From Pseudomonas versuta (lineage in GTDB: Bacteria; Pseudomonadota; Gammaproteobacteria; Pseudomonadales; Pseudomonadaceae): a stretch of DNA of 64,000 nt. A program made the position numbers and the translations under genes. Every line of letters starts with the position of its first letter. The stretch's first letter is position 1. Below, piece after piece: positions 17,934 to 28,403 of the stretch. Where the stretch lies: contig NZ_CP012676.1 of assembly GCF_001294575.1 (NCBI RefSeq), positions 434,001-498,000 on the forward strand. Direction: 5' to 3'. A model generated the notes under the pieces. It was not told where the DNA came from and searched no databases. It worked only from the letters and a program-made list of their open reading frames with translations.

Positions 17934-19298
17934 ATGAGTGACCGAGGGAACAATCAACTGTTCGATGCCTACTTCACGGCCGAGTCCATGGGTGAGGTGT
18001 TTTCTGATCATGGCCGGGTGCAGGCCATGCTCGACTTTGAATCGGCGCTGGCCCGGGCGCAGGCGCGGGTCGGCCTGATCCCTCAGGCAGCCGTTGCGCC
18101 GATTGAGGGGGCGTGTCGCGCTGAGCTGTATGACTTTGAGGCGTTGGGCCAGGCGATTGCCAGCGCCGGGAACTCGGCCATTCCATTGGTCAAGGCACTG
18201 GGCAAACAGATTGCACAGGCGGCTCCCGAGGCTGAGCGCTATGTGCATTTGGGGGCAACCAGCCAGGATGTGATGGACAGTGGCCTGGTGCTGCAACTGC
18301 GCTCAGCCCTGGGCTTGATTGAGCAGGATCTGGCGCAATTGGGGGCCGTGCTCGCGCAACAGGCTTTGCGGTATGCGACCACGCCCCTGGCGGGACGAAC
18401 CTGGTTGCAGCAGGCGACTCCGGTCACCCTTGGTATGAAAATCGCTGGCTGGCTGGGGGCAGTTACTCGCAGCCGTCAGCGCCTTAAGGAATTAAAGCCA
18501 CGCTTGCTGTGCCTGCAATTTGGCGGCGCTTCTGGAACGTTGGCGGCCCTGGGCGATCAGGCCATGCCGGTGGCGCAAGCCTTGGCCCAGGAGCTGGGGC
18601 TGAGCCTGCCCGATCAACCGTGGCACACCCAACGTGATCGTCTGGTGGAGTTTGCTGCGGTGCTGGGTTTGATCGCAGGCAGCCTCGGTAAGGTGGGGCG
18701 TGATCTCAGCTTGCTGATGCAGACCGAAGCCGGGGAGGTGTTTGAGCCCGCGGCACCGGGCAAGGGTGGCTCTTCGACCATGCCACACAAGCGCAACCCG
18801 GTGGGGGCGGCAGTGTTGATCAGTGCTGCTACACGGGTTCCGGGCTTGCTGAGCACCCTGTTCAGCGCCATGCCCCAGGAGCACGAACGCAGCCTGGGCT
18901 TGTGGCACGCCGAGTGGGAAACCCTGCCCGAGATTTGCTGTTTGGTCTCGGGGGCACTGGTGCAGGCGTTGAATATTGCCCAGGGACTGGAAGTGGATGC
19001 CGAGCGCATGCTGCACAACCTTGACCTGACCCATGGGCTGGTGCTGGCCGAAGCGGTCAGTATCGTGCTGGCACAGAGGGTAGGGCGTGAAACCGCGCAT
19101 CATCTGCTGGAGCAATGCTGTAAGCGTGCGGTGGCTGAGCAGCGTCATCTGCGCTCAGTGCTGGACGACGAGCCTCAAATAAGCGCGCAGTTGAGCGCAC
19201 AAGAACTGGATCGCTTGCTCGATCCGGCTAATTACCTCGGCCAGGCGGTGACATGGGTGGAGCGTGCCCGGGCTGAACATTTTGCATTGACGCCATAA
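17934..19298 (+). CDS. pcaB: 3-carboxy-cis,cis-muconate cycloisomerase PcaB
   Basis: Converts 3-carboxy-cis,cis-muconate, the ring-cleavage product of protocatechuate, to 4-carboxymuconolactone. The 454-residue product belongs to the fumarase/aspartase superfamily: the signature loop SSTMPHKRNP lies near residue 280, with catalytic Ser at its start, and HLGATSQDVMDSG near residue 103 is the second conserved region. The start has AAGGAAGG upstream. It is followed by pcaD after 12 bases. No protocatechuate dioxygenase (pcaGH) is present in the window; that is normal, since pcaGH is usually elsewhere in Pseudomonas. Confidence 0.95.
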   Translation: MSDRGNNQLFDAYFTAESMGEVFSDHGRVQAMLDFESALARAQARVGLIPQAAVAPIEGACRAELYDFEALGQAIASAGNSAIPLVKALGKQIAQAAPEAERYVHLGATSQDVMDSGLVLQLRSALGLIEQDLAQLGAVLAQQALRYATTPLAGRTWLQQATPVTLGMKIAGWLGAVTRSRQRLKELKPRLLCLQFGGASGTLAALGDQAMPVAQALAQELGLSLPDQPWHTQRDRLVEFAAVLGLIAGSLGKVGRDLSLLMQTEAGEVFEPAAPGKGGSSTMPHKRNPVGAAVLISAATRVPGLLSTLFSAMPQEHERSLGLWHAEWETLPEICCLVSGALVQALNIAQGLEVDAERMLHNLDLTHGLVLAEAVSIVLAQRVGRETAHHLLEQCCKRAVAEQRHLRSVLDDEPQISAQLSAQELDRLLDPANYLGQAVTWVERARAEHFALTP

Positions 19299-19310
19299 AA
19301 GGAGAAGTTC

Positions 19311-20096
19311 GTGGGACGTACACAAGAAGGTGAACTGAACTACCGGCTTGACGGCCCGCAAGGCGCGCCGGTGCTGGTTCTCTCTAACTCGCTGGGTACC
19401 GACCTGGGGATGTGGGACGCGCAAATACCGGCGTTTACCGAGCATTTTCAGGTGCTGCGTTATGACACCCGTGGTCATGGCCAGTCGCTGGTGAGCGAGG
19501 GCCCTTACAGTATTGAGCAACTGGGGCATGACGTACTGGCGCTGCTGGATACGCTGAATATCGAGCGTGCTCACTTTTGCGGGTTGTCGATGGGCGGGTT
19601 GATCGGGCAGTGGCTGGGCATCCATGCCGGCGGGCGGCTGAACAAGCTGGTGGTGTGCAACACCGCGGCCAAAATTGGCGAAGCGGCGATGTGGAACCCG
19701 CGAATCGAAATGGTCCTGCGCGACGGCCCCGCGGCGATGGCCGGGCTGCGCGATGCCTCGATTGCCCGCTGGTTCACCGAGGATTACGTCCTGGCACATC
19801 CCGAGCAGGTCAAGCGCATCACCGATATGCTGGCCGCGACCTCACCTCAGGGCTACGCTGCCAACTGCGCGGCGGTACGCGATGCTGATTTTCGTGATCA
19901 GTTGGGTGCTATCAAGGTGCCGTTGCTGATCATTGCCGGAACTGAGGACGCCGTAACGCCGCCTTCCGGCAGCCACTATATTCAGGAGCACGTACCGGGC
20001 GCCCAGTACGCCGAGTTCTATGCCGCGCACCTGTCCAGCGTGCAGGCGGGTGATGCCTTCAGCCAAAGGGTGCTGGCCTTCCTGTTAAACGATTAA
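19311..20096 (+). CDS. pcaD: 3-oxoadipate enol-lactonase PcaD
   Basis: Hydrolyses 3-oxoadipate enol-lactone to 3-oxoadipate. The 261-residue alpha/beta hydrolase has the nucleophile elbow GLSMGG (Ser93), a conserved Asp in AGTEDAVTPP and the late His in AAHLSSVQ (His240). The oxyanion-hole region SNSLGTDLGMWD is typical of PcaD. It starts with GTG at 19311, with AAGGAGAA upstream. It is packed between pcaB (12 bases) and pcaC (10 bases), so the three are surely one transcript. Its product is the substrate of the missing PcaIJ. Confidence 0.95.
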   Translation: MGRTQEGELNYRLDGPQGAPVLVLSNSLGTDLGMWDAQIPAFTEHFQVLRYDTRGHGQSLVSEGPYSIEQLGHDVLALLDTLNIERAHFCGLSMGGLIGQWLGIHAGGRLNKLVVCNTAAKIGEAAMWNPRIEMVLRDGPAAMAGLRDASIARWFTEDYVLAHPEQVKRITDMLAATSPQGYAANCAAVRDADFRDQLGAIKVPLLIIAGTEDAVTPPSGSHYIQEHVPGAQYAEFYAAHLSSVQAGDAFSQRVLAFLLND

Positions 20097-20106
20097 GGAG
20101 CTGTTT

Positions 20107-20499
20107 GTGGACGAGAAACAACGTTATGCCGAAGGCTTGAGCGTGCGCCGTGAAGTGTTGGGAGATGCTCATGTCGATCGCAGCCTCAATGCCCTGACCG
20201 AGTTCAATAGCGAATTTCAGGAAATGATTACCCGCCACGCCTGGGGTGATATCTGGACCCGCCCCGGCCTGTCGCGGCATACCCGCAGTCTGATCACCAT
20301 TGCGATGTTGATCGGCATGAACCGCAGTGAAGAGCTCAAGTTGCATTTGCGTGCGGCCGCCAGTAACGGCGTGACCCGTGCCGAGATCAAGGAAGTGCTG
20401 ATGCAGAGCGCGATTTATTGCGGCATCCCGGCAGCCAATTCCACGTTCCATCTGGCGGAGTCGGTGTGGGACGAGTTGGGGGTTGAGTCGCGGCAATAA
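20107..20499 (+). CDS. pcaC: 4-carboxymuconolactone decarboxylase PcaC
   Basis: Decarboxylates 4-carboxymuconolactone to 3-oxoadipate enol-lactone, between PcaB and PcaD in the pathway. The 130-residue protein has the AhpD-like fold of the family, with EFNSEFQEMITRHAWGDIW in the first half and YCGIPAANSTFHLAE near the C terminus. It starts with GTG at 20107 behind AAGGAG. It ends the operon; a REP palindrome and a bidirectional terminator follow. The length equals the P. putida enzyme. Confidence 0.95.
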   Translation: MDEKQRYAEGLSVRREVLGDAHVDRSLNALTEFNSEFQEMITRHAWGDIWTRPGLSRHTRSLITIAMLIGMNRSEELKLHLRAAASNGVTRAEIKEVLMQSAIYCGIPAANSTFHLAESVWDELGVESRQ

Positions 20500-20517
20500 C
20501 GCCGCCTTCCTGCATTT

Positions 20518-20562
20518 CTGTAGGAGCGATTTAACAGCTCGCGAGCAAGCTCGCTCCTACAG
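20518..20562. repeat. REP palindrome pair
   Basis: ctgtaggagcga (20518-20529) and its inverted copy tcgctcctacag (20551-20562) flank gcgagcaagc, the typical Pseudomonas REP core. It belongs to the same family as the elements near 36129, 42933 and 48540. Confidence 0.8.
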
Positions 20563-20580
20563 GGGGCAGCGCTGCTCTGA

Positions 20581-20614
20581 AACAACAAACCCGCCAAAAG
20601 GCGGGTTTGTTGTT
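20581..20614. terminator. Bidirectional terminator between pcaC and ttgC
   Basis: A perfect 15-base stem (aacaacaaacccgcc / ggcgggtttgttgtt) around an AAAA loop lies between the two convergent transcripts and can end both. Confidence 0.88.
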
Positions 20615-20627
20615 TAACCAGGGTGCA

Positions 20628-22079
20628 TCAGGCCTTCGGTGGCTGATCCGAAACAGGCCGGTTTTGCCCGGTCTGTTCAAACCAGCCGCCACCCAGTGCC
20701 TTGTACAGCGTGACTTCACTGGTCAGCTGTGACAGGCGGTCGGTGATCAACGATTGCTGCGCGCTGAACAATGAGCGCTGGGCATCGAGGAAGGTCAGGT
20801 TGCTGTCGATGCCAATCCGATAACGGCGTTCTGCTAACCGGTAGTAATCCTGGTTGGCGTTCACGAAGTCGGTTTGTGCCTGCAACTGCTGGTTGTAGGT
20901 CTGACGCGCTGCCAGGCCGTCAGAGACTTCCTGGAATGCTGTCTGGATAGTTTTTTCGTACTGGGAAACGGTAATTTCTTTCTGGATTTTCGAGTAGTCC
21001 AGGCTGGCGCGCAAAGACCCTGCGTTAAAGATCGGCAGGTTAATTTGCGGCGAGAACAGCCAGGTACCCGAACCGCCTTTGAACAGACCCGACAGGTCAG
21101 GGCTCAAGGTCCCGGCATTGGCCGTGAGGCTGATGCTCGGGAAGAACGCTGCCCGCGCCGCGCCGATGTTGGCGTTGGCGGCCAACAGCCTGTGCTCCGC
21201 TTCGAGGATGTCCGGACGACGTTGCAGCAGGTCGGATGGCAGGCCGGCCGGCACTTCGGTCAACAGATCAGCTGCCAGGGGCTGGCTGGCTGGCAAGTTG
21301 TCCGGGATGGTAGTGCCGAGCAGCAGTGCGAGGCTGTTCTGATCCTGAGCGACCTGGCGGGTGTAGCGCGCCAGTTGCACCCGGGCATTCTCGACCGAGG
21401 TGCGCGATTGACTGACATCCAGTGCCGAGGCGACCCCGACTTCATTGCTGCGCAAGGTGAGCTTGTAGCTCTGATCGAACGCTTTGAGGGTGTCTTCGGT
21501 CAGCTTCAGCAGCTCTTTGTCAGCCTGCCAGGTCAAATAGGCATTGGCGACACTGGCCACCAGACTGATCTGGGTAGTGCGTCGGGCTTCTTCGGTTGCA
21601 AAGTAGTTCTGCAGTGCCTGATCGCTCAGGCTGCGCACCCGGCCAAACAGGTCCAGTTCGTACGCGCTGACCCCAAGGGTCGCCGAGTATTGGCTGGTGA
21701 TGCCCGATTCACCGGTTTGCGACATGCGCGCCGGGGTACGTTGACGGCTGCCGCTGCCATTGGCGGTCACCGCCGGGAACAGGTCGGCACGCTGGATACG
21801 GTACTGCGCGGCATACGCGTCGATGTTCAGCGCAGCGACCCGAAGGTCGCGGTTGTTGATCAACGCCGTTTGAATCAGTTGCTGCAGGGCCGGGTCATGG
21901 AAAAACTGACGCCAGCCTTGTTCTGCAGCGGCCTGATTGGCCGCCTCGTTTGGCGAGTAGGCCGGGCCCTGCGGGTATTGCGCTGCTATCGGCGCCTCAG
22001 GGCGCTGGTAGTCCGGGATCAGCGAGCACCCGCCCAGGGTAAATGCAGCGACAGCGAGGGCTAGAAGGGACTTGCTCAT
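20628..22079 (-). CDS. ttgC: Outer-membrane channel of an RND efflux pump (TtgC/OprM family)
   Basis: A 483-residue outer-membrane lipoprotein, the TolC-like exit duct of a tripartite multidrug and solvent pump. It opens with a lipoprotein signal ([20 protein letters not shown]; lipobox LGGC, Cys18) and contains the OEP repeats: [20 protein letters not shown] in one half and [20 protein letters not shown] in the other. The length equals P. putida TtgC (484). Its ATG overlaps the ttgB stop by four bases (ATGA). The name follows P. putida ttgABC because the TtgR-type repressor and operator are also here; MexAB-OprM or EmhABC are equivalent names in other species. Confidence 0.93.
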   Translation of the reverse strand: MSKSLLALAVAAFTLGGCSLIPDYQRPEAPIAAQYPQGPAYSPNEAANQAAAEQGWRQFFHDPALQQLIQTALINNRDLRVAALNIDAYAAQYRIQRADLFPAVTANGSGSRQRTPARMSQTGESGITSQYSATLGVSAYELDLFGRVRSLSDQALQNYFATEEARRTTQISLVASVANAYLTWQADKELLKLTEDTLKAFDQSYKLTLRSNEVGVASALDVSQSRTSVENARVQLARYTRQVAQDQNSLALLLGTTIPDNLPASQPLAADLLTEVPAGLPSDLLQRRPDILEAEHRLLAANANIGAARAAFFPSISLTANAGTLSPDLSGLFKGGSGTWLFSPQINLPIFNAGSLRASLDYSKIQKEITVSQYEKTIQTAFQEVSDGLAARQTYNQQLQAQTDFVNANQDYYRLAERRYRIGIDSNLTFLDAQRSLFSAQQSLITDRLSQLTSEVTLYKALGGGWFEQTGQNRPVSDQPPKA

Positions 22080-25000
22080 TGGCCAGCCTCGTTGTTTGGA
22101 GTTTTAGTCAGGTCCACTTTCTTCTCGGAATCTTTCTTGTTGCCAAAGGACGATACGGCGACAAAGAACAGCGGCACCCAGAACACGGCCAGTACCGTGG
22201 CGGTGATCATGCCACCGATTACGCCTGTACCAATAGCGTGCTGGCTACCCGAGCCTGCGCCCGTGGAGATGGCCAGCGGAATCACACCCAGGACAAACGC
22301 CAGCGAGGTCATGATGATCGGACGCAGACGCATGCGGCAGGCCTCAATGGCGGCCTCGGTCAGCGTTCGTCCCTGTTCATGCAGTTCCTTGGCAAACTCG
22401 ACGATCAGAATGGCGTTTTTCGATGCCAGACCGATGGTCGTTAGCAAGCCCACCTGGAAGTACACGTCGTTGGACAACCCCCGCAGACTGGTAGCCATAA
22501 GCGCACCGATAATCCCCAGCGGAACAACCAGCATGACCGCAATCGGAATCGACCAGCTTTCATACAGGGCTGCAAGGCACAGGAATACCATCAGCAAGGA
22601 AATTGCGTACAAGGCAGGTGCTTGCGAACCTGACAGACGTTCCTCGTAAGACAGACCCGTCCAGGAAATACCTACACCGGGCGGCAGCTTCTTGGCCAGG
22701 GCTTCGACTTCGGCCATGGCTTGACCGCTACTGTAGCCAGGGGCCGGAGCACCGAGTATTTCCATCGCTTCTACGCCGTTGTAACGCGACAGCTTGGGCG
22801 GACCATAGATCCATTTGCCTTTGGCGAATGCCGAGAACGGCACCATGGTTCCCTGGGCGTTGCGTACGTACCACTTCTTCAAGTCTTCAGGGTTCATCCG
22901 CGAGTCAGCCTCACCTTGCAGATAAACCTTCTTCACCCGACCGTGGTCGATGAAGTCGTTGACGTAGCTTGCGCCCAGTCCGATGGACAGGGTGTTGTTG
23001 ACGTCCGACAGGTCTACGCCGAGCGTGCGAACTGCTTCATCGTCAATTTCCAGCTGATACTGCGGCTCATCGTTCAAGCCGTTTGGACGCACGCCTGCCA
23101 GTATCTTGCTTTGCGAAGCCATACCCAGGAACTGGTTACGGGCCTCCATCAGTTTGTCGTGACCGATACCGGAGCGGTCTTGCAGGTAAACGTCAAAACC
23201 GGTGGCGTTACCCAGCTCCATTACTGCCGGCGGAGCGAAGGCAAAAACCATGGCGTCGCGGAAGGTCGAGAAGTGCTTTTGAGCCCGTGCTGCCAGCGCA
23301 AATACGCTGTTGTCGGCATCACGCTCGCCCCAGGGCTTAAGCATGATGAACGCCAGACCGGAACTCTGACCACGACCGGCGAAGTTAAAGCCGTTTACGG
23401 TAAACACCGAAGACACGGCCGCCGATTCATCGGTCAACAGGTACTCGCGCATCCTGTCGATCACTTGCTGAGTGCGTTCAGCGGTGGTGCCTGCCGGGGT
23501 TTGTACCTGTGCAAACAGTACGCCCTGATCTTCTTCCGGGAGGAAGGAGGTAGGAATACGGGTAAACAGGAACACCATCCCGACCACGATCAGTACGTAG
23601 GCCAGCAGGTACGGCGCTTTGTGGCGCAGGATGCTGCCGACACCTTTTTCATAGCGTTTGACGCCACTGTCGAACGTGCGGTTGAACCAGCCGAAGAACC
23701 CGCGCTTGTTCTCGCCGTGATCACCCTTTTTCACTGGCTTGAGCATGGTGGCGCACAAGGCCGGGGTGAAGATCAAGGCAACCAGTACCGACAGGGCCAT
23801 CGCCGAAACAATGGTGATCGAGAACTGTTTGTAAATCACGCCGGTAGAACCGCTGAAGAAAGCCATTGGCAGCAGTACCGCCGACAGCACCAGGGCGATA
23901 CCGACCAGAGCACCCTGGATCTGCTCCATGGACTTTTTGGTGGCTTCCTTGGGGGGCAGACCTTCTTCGGTCATGACCCTCTCGACGTTTTCCACCACCA
24001 CAATTGCATCGTCCACCAGCAACCCGATGGCCAGCACCATGCCGAACATGGTCAGGGTGTTAATGCTGAAGCCTGCAGCGGCCAGAATCCCGAAAGTACC
24101 GAGCAATACTACCGGCACGGTCATCGTGGTGATGATGGTGGCGCGGAAGTTTTGCAGGAACAGGAACATTACCAGGAACACCAGTACGACAGCTTCGACC
24201 AGGGTTTCGAGAACCCCTTCGATCGATGCGGAAACCACCGGAGTGGTGTCATACGGGTAAACGACTTTCATGCCCGGCGGAAAGAAGGGCTCCAGGTCGC
24301 TGATGGTGGCGTGCAGAGCCTTGGCCGTATCCAGAGCGTTTGAACCCGGTGCCAGCTTGATCGCCAGACCCGAGGACGGTTTGCCGTTGTACTGGGCGCT
24401 GATGCTGTAGTTCTCGCCACCCAGGGCGACTTCGGCTACATCGCTCAGGCGTACCTGAGAGCCGTCGGTGTTGACCTTGAGCAAGATCTTTTTGAACTGC
24501 TCGGCGTTCTGCAGACGGGTTTTACCGATGATGGTAGCGTTCAGCTCCTGACCCTTGACGGCAGGCAGGCCGCCCAGTTGCCCGGAGGACACCTGTACGT
24601 TCTGCGCGCTGATGGCCGCTTTAACGTCCACCGGAGTCAGGTTGTATTTGTTCAGCTTGGCCGGGTCCAGCCAGATACGCATGGCGTACTGGGCACCGAA
24701 CACCTGGAAGTCGCCCACACCTTCGGTACGGGAGATCGGGTCCTGCATGTTGGAGACGATGTAGTTCGACAAGTCGTCCTTGTTCATGCTGCCGTCTTCA
24801 GACACCACGCCGATTACCATCAGGAAGTTTTTCACTGCCTTGGTTACACGGATGCCTTGCTGCTGTACTTCTTGAGGCAGCAGTGGCGTTGCCAGGTTGA
24901 GCTTGTTCTGCACCTGAACCTGAGCGGTGTCAGGGTCGGTGCCTTGCTCGAACGTGGCCGTGATGGTCATGCTGCCGTCGGAGTTACTTTCCGAGGCTAC

Positions 25001-25231
25001 ATAACGCAGGTGGTCAATCCCGTTGAGCTGTTGCTCGATCACCTGAACCACGGTGTCCTGTACGGTTTGCGCCGAAGCGCCCGGGTAGGTCACAGAGATC
25101 GAAATGGCCGGAGGCGCGATGCTCGGGTATTGGTTTATCGGTAGTTTGAGGATCGATAGAGCTCCGACCAGCATGATCACCAGGGCAATTACCCAAGCGA
25201 AAATCGGACGGTCGATAAAAAATTTCGACAT
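22076..25231 (-). CDS. ttgB: RND multidrug efflux transporter (TtgB/MexB family)
   Basis: The inner-membrane proton-driven pump protein, 1051 residues, of the HAE1 RND family that exports antibiotics, solvents and aromatic compounds. Opening [20 protein letters not shown] is typical. The proton-relay helix [17 protein letters not shown] with its two Asp residues lies near residue 400, and a second large periplasmic domain follows the [16 protein letters not shown] region. Its length equals TtgB/MexB. It is three bases after ttgA and overlaps ttgC, so the three proteins come from one transcript. No frame damage is seen. Confidence 0.96.
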   Translation of the reverse strand: MSKFFIDRPIFAWVIALVIMLVGALSILKLPINQYPSIAPPAISISVTYPGASAQTVQDTVVQVIEQQLNGIDHLRYVASESNSDGSMTITATFEQGTDPDTAQVQVQNKLNLATPLLPQEVQQQGIRVTKAVKNFLMVIGVVSEDGSMNKDDLSNYIVSNMQDPISRTEGVGDFQVFGAQYAMRIWLDPAKLNKYNLTPVDVKAAISAQNVQVSSGQLGGLPAVKGQELNATIIGKTRLQNAEQFKKILLKVNTDGSQVRLSDVAEVALGGENYSISAQYNGKPSSGLAIKLAPGSNALDTAKALHATISDLEPFFPPGMKVVYPYDTTPVVSASIEGVLETLVEAVVLVFLVMFLFLQNFRATIITTMTVPVVLLGTFGILAAAGFSINTLTMFGMVLAIGLLVDDAIVVVENVERVMTEEGLPPKEATKKSMEQIQGALVGIALVLSAVLLPMAFFSGSTGVIYKQFSITIVSAMALSVLVALIFTPALCATMLKPVKKGDHGENKRGFFGWFNRTFDSGVKRYEKGVGSILRHKAPYLLAYVLIVVGMVFLFTRIPTSFLPEEDQGVLFAQVQTPAGTTAERTQQVIDRMREYLLTDESAAVSSVFTVNGFNFAGRGQSSGLAFIMLKPWGERDADNSVFALAARAQKHFSTFRDAMVFAFAPPAVMELGNATGFDVYLQDRSGIGHDKLMEARNQFLGMASQSKILAGVRPNGLNDEPQYQLEIDDEAVRTLGVDLSDVNNTLSIGLGASYVNDFIDHGRVKKVYLQGEADSRMNPEDLKKWYVRNAQGTMVPFSAFAKGKWIYGPPKLSRYNGVEAMEILGAPAPGYSSGQAMAEVEALAKKLPPGVGISWTGLSYEERLSGSQAPALYAISLLMVFLCLAALYESWSIPIAVMLVVPLGIIGALMATSLRGLSNDVYFQVGLLTTIGLASKNAILIVEFAKELHEQGRTLTEAAIEACRMRLRPIIMTSLAFVLGVIPLAISTGAGSGSQHAIGTGVIGGMITATVLAVFWVPLFFVAVSSFGNKKDSEKKVDLTKTPNNEAGQ

Positions 25232-25234
25232 GGT

Positions 25235-26386
25235 TTACTCCCCTTTACTGCCTGCAGCTTTTTCTGTTGCCGGGGCAGATGCCGGGGTTTCGCCTTGTGG
25301 TTTTTCCATGATTTTCACTTCAGCACCAGGCTTGATGAATTGCAGCCCGTCGACGATCAGGCGATCACCTGCGTTCAGACCTTTTTCTACCAGCCAGTCA
25401 CTGCCCACGGTGCGGGAAGCTTGCAGCACTCGCAGTTCCACTTTGTTGTCCGGCCCAACAATCAGAGCCGTCGGTTGACCCTTGAGGTTGTGGGTCACGC
25501 CGATTTGAGGGGCCAGAATTGCATCGCTGTTGATACCGGCTTCCAGTTGCGCATGCACAAACATGCCCGGCAACAGAGTGTCGTCAGGGTTTGGGAACAC
25601 GGCGCGCAGGGTCACGGAACCAGTAGTCTCATCGACTGAGACTTCGGTGAATTCAAGACGACCTTCTTGCTGGTATTCACTGCCGTCCGGAAGTGTCAGC
25701 TTGACCTTGGCGGCATTTTCACCGGCCTTCTTCAAGCGGCCACTGGCCAGATCACGGCGCAGTTCGAGCATTTCGACCGAGGACTGAGTCACGTCAACAT
25801 AGATCGGGTCCAGTTGGGTGATTACGGCCAAAGCGTCAGCCTGGCCACTGGTTACCAGTGCGCCTTCAGTAAACAGCGAGCGACCGATGCGGCCGGTCAG
25901 AGGTGCCAGGACCTTGGTGTAGCGCAGGTTGACCTGAGCGGTATTCAAGGTTGCTTCAGCTTCCAGGCGGGCGGACTCGGCGTTGTCGTATTCCTGACGG
26001 CTTACGGCTTGCTCTGCGACCAATTGCTTGTAGCGGTCAGCAAGTGATTTTGCTGACTGCAACGTGGCCTTGGCGCTCAGTACGTTGCTTTCGTAGATCG
26101 AAGGATCGATCTGATACAACTGCTGGCCGACTTTAACGTCGCTGCCTTCTTTGAACAGGCGCTTGAGAATGATTCCGTTCACCTGTGGGCGGACTTCTGC
26201 CGAGCGATAGGACGTGGTGCGGCCTGGCAGGTCAGTGGTCAAGGTAAAGGGTTGGGTTTTCAGCGTCACGACGCCGACCTGAGGGATTTGCGGGGCAGGT
26301 GCCGCCTCTTCCTTTTTACATCCGCTGAGCAGCGAAGCTAGGGCGATGGCAGCAACCAGAGCGGTAACAGCTGGCTTGAATTGCAT
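25235..26386 (-). CDS. ttgA: RND efflux periplasmic adaptor (TtgA/MexA family)
   Basis: A 383-residue lipid-anchored adaptor that links TtgB to TtgC. It has a lipoprotein signal (ALASLLSGC, Cys22), a lipoyl/hairpin region (GQQLYQIDPSIYES to VLAPLTGRIGRSLFTEGALV) and a beta-barrel domain. I take the ATG at 26386 (MQFKPAVTALVAAIALASLL), which has GAGGA six bases upstream and gives the TtgA length; an earlier in-frame codon at 26419 would spoil the signal peptide. It is first in the operon, and the TtgR operator lies about 90 bases upstream. Confidence 0.95.
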   Translation of the reverse strand: MQFKPAVTALVAAIALASLLSGCKKEEAAPAPQIPQVGVVTLKTQPFTLTTDLPGRTTSYRSAEVRPQVNGIILKRLFKEGSDVKVGQQLYQIDPSIYESNVLSAKATLQSAKSLADRYKQLVAEQAVSRQEYDNAESARLEAEATLNTAQVNLRYTKVLAPLTGRIGRSLFTEGALVTSGQADALAVITQLDPIYVDVTQSSVEMLELRRDLASGRLKKAGENAAKVKLTLPDGSEYQQEGRLEFTEVSVDETTGSVTLRAVFPNPDDTLLPGMFVHAQLEAGINSDAILAPQIGVTHNLKGQPTALIVGPDNKVELRVLQASRTVGSDWLVEKGLNAGDRLIVDGLQFIKPGAEVKIMEKPQGETPASAPATEKAAGSKGE

Positions 26387-26473
26387 GAAAATCCTCGGGT
26401 CAGGCACGCGAAAGCGCACAAGAATAGTGGAAGGGTAAAGAAAGCTGTTCCGGGTGGATAAGTAGCTTGCTAA

Positions 26474-26508
26474 GGAATATACTTACATTCGTGTATGTTT
26501 GTAAATAG
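26474..26508. promoter_or_regulatory. TtgR-type operator in the ttgA-ttgR intergenic region
   Basis: A long imperfect palindrome centred near 26493 (cttacattc / tgtttgtaaa arms) closely resembles the TtgR operator I recall from P. putida (TATTTACAAAC and GAATGTAAGTATATTCC parts). It should overlap both divergent promoters, so bound repressor controls the pump and itself. Confidence 0.8.
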
Positions 26509-26651
26509 CAGGGGCGTGTCGCAACAGGCGTCGCAAAGCCCTTTTCAACGTATGAAGTAGTCCGGGATAAGGCAGAACAAACGCCACCCGATATCGGTTT
26601 GGACGAGTGACCGCAATTGTCCGGACCCTCCTGATTGAGGTTTGTATTGCC

Positions 26652-27284
26652 ATGGTGCGTCGTACCAAAGAAGAAGCTCAGGAAACCCGGAGCAATATCC
26701 TTGAAGCTGCCGAGCAGGCCTTTTATGAACGGGGCGTTGCGCGTACTACGCTGGCTGATATTGCAGCGCTGGCGGGCGTGACCCGGGGCGCGATTTACTG
26801 GCATTTCAGCAACAAGGCCGAGCTGGTACAGGCCATGCTGGACAGCTTGCATGAACCTCTGGAGGAGCTGGCCAAAGCCAGTGAAAGCCAGGACGAACTT
26901 GATCCGCTCGGGTGCACGCGCAAGCTGTTGATTCATTTGTTTCGCCAAGTTGCCATCGATCCAAAAACCCGGCGTATCAATGAGATTTTGTTTCATAAAT
27001 GCGAGTTCACTGACGAGATGTGTGATTTGCGTCGTCAACGCCAGGTGGCGAGCGTCGATTGTAACAGTCGAATCGAGCTCGCCCTGAGTAATGCCATTCA
27101 TCGCGAGCAACTCCCGAAAAACCTTGATGCCCGCCGTGCAGCTATCTGTCTGCATGCCTATATCGACGGTATTCTCGGTCAATGGCTGCTGGTTCCCGAC
27201 AGTTTCGAGCTTCACAAGGAGGCTGAGTCCTGGGTCGACATCGGTATCGAGATGCTGAGTCTGAGCCCGGGTTTACGCAACTAA
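26652..27284 (+). CDS. ttgR: TetR-family repressor of the efflux operon, TtgR
   Basis: A 210-residue TetR-family repressor that binds antibiotics, flavonoids and other pump substrates and then leaves its operator. The N-terminal helix-turn-helix (about 30-52) reads [20 protein letters not shown], identical in pattern to TtgR/AcrR; the rest is the ligand-binding helical domain. The ATG at 26652 ([20 protein letters not shown]) gives exactly the TtgR length; an upstream in-frame codon at 26607 adds unlikely sequence. It is divergent from ttgABC across a 265-base region with the operator. Confidence 0.94.
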   Translation: MVRRTKEEAQETRSNILEAAEQAFYERGVARTTLADIAALAGVTRGAIYWHFSNKAELVQAMLDSLHEPLEELAKASESQDELDPLGCTRKLLIHLFRQVAIDPKTRRINEILFHKCEFTDEMCDLRRQRQVASVDCNSRIELALSNAIHREQLPKNLDARRAAICLHAYIDGILGQWLLVPDSFELHKEAESWVDIGIEMLSLSPGLRN

Positions 27285-27702
27285 GGGCAAATTCGTGATG
27301 AGTCTAGTCGGATCGAACGATAAGGCGAGGGAAGATTCACCTCAGCTGTGCGTAGGCCTTCGAGAAGCCTTTATATACGTCTAGGGCGAGGCTTTAAAGG
27401 TAGCGAGCTAAGTATTTTGTAGGCCAATTGTTAAGCACGCTGGCGATCCTGCTTTATGTCGGCTAATAAGCTGCCTGTCATTTATTTCAAGGCAGGTGCT
27501 GCCTGTAATTATTTCTGCGGATGTATCACTGATCCCTAGAGTTCGCGTTCCAGCATCCCCTACACTCGGTCAACGCTCAGGCTTCAGGCCTTAGCAGCCA
27601 ACATCGCAGAGCGGGCGTCTGTCAGCATGTTTGCGCGCTCTGACTCAAGCAAACCCGCTGCGACCGGGTTGTATGCGTCGTGGCAAATTCGAGGAGCAAA
27701 AT
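27285..27702. other. Intergenic region before scoA with a direct repeat
   Basis: No gene is evident in these 418 bases. Two near-copies of gctgcctgt followed by (c/a)-attta/tatttc begin at 27470 and 27498, 28 bases apart, about 200 bases before scoA. They could be activator sites for the scoAB promoter. I see no other motif with confidence. Confidence 0.4.
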
Positions 27703-28401
27703 GTGAACAAGATTTACTCGAGTGCTGAATCCGCTTTGCAGGGGCTGGTCGAAGACGGCATGACCCTGGCCGTGGGTGGTTTTGGGTTGTGCGGTATCCC
27801 GGAGGCCCTGATCGCGGCCTTGCGTGACACGGGCAAACGCGAGCTGACGGTGATCAGCAACAATGCAGGCGTGGACGGGTTCGGGCTTGGTCAACTATTG
27901 ACGACTCGTCAGATCCGAAAAATGATTTCTTCTTATGTTGGCGAGAACAAAGAGTTTGAACGCCAGTACCTGGCCGGCGAGCTTGAGCTGGAGTTTACGC
28001 CCCAGGGGACGCTGGCAGAAAAACTGCGTGCAGGCGGCGCGGGGATTCCGGCGTTTTACACCAAGACCGGTTACGGCACCCTGGTGGCAGAAGGCAAGGA
28101 AACACGTGAGTTCGATGGCGAATGGTATGTGATGGAGCGTTCATTACGCGCCGACGTAGCCCTGGTTAAAGCCTGGAAGGCCGATAAGTCCGGCAATCTG
28201 TTATTCAATAAAACCGCGCGCAATTTCAACCCGCTGGCAGCAATGGCGGCCAAGGTCTGCGTGGTTGAAGTAGAAGAAATCGTCGAAATAGGCGAGATCG
28301 AACCTGATCAGGTTCATTTGCCCGGGATTTACGTACAGCGTCTGGTACTTAACGCCACCCCGGAAAAACGCATCGAACAACGCACTGTGCGGAGCGCCTG
28401 A
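27703..28401 (+). CDS. scoA: 3-oxoacid CoA-transferase subunit A (succinyl-CoA type)
   Basis: Alpha subunit (232 residues) of a two-chain CoA-transferase that moves CoA from succinyl-CoA to acetoacetate or a related 3-oxoacid. The CoA-binding glycine motif [13 protein letters not shown] is near residue 25; [17 protein letters not shown] and [14 protein letters not shown] are family-typical. I take the GTG at 27703 ([20 protein letters not shown]), which has GAGGAG six bases upstream; the longer frame to 27631 has no family sequence. scoB follows after two bases. The family also includes PcaI, so activity on 3-oxoadipate is possible but not shown. Confidence 0.92.
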   Translation: MNKIYSSAESALQGLVEDGMTLAVGGFGLCGIPEALIAALRDTGKRELTVISNNAGVDGFGLGQLLTTRQIRKMISSYVGENKEFERQYLAGELELEFTPQGTLAEKLRAGGAGIPAFYTKTGYGTLVAEGKETREFDGEWYVMERSLRADVALVKAWKADKSGNLLFNKTARNFNPLAAMAAKVCVVEVEEIVEIGEIEPDQVHLPGIYVQRLVLNATPEKRIEQRTVRSA

Positions 28402-28403
28402 AC

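Noticed and set aside
22721..24343. A 540-codon plus-strand frame
   Set aside because: Antisense to ttgB; His/Gln/Arg-rich without any domain.
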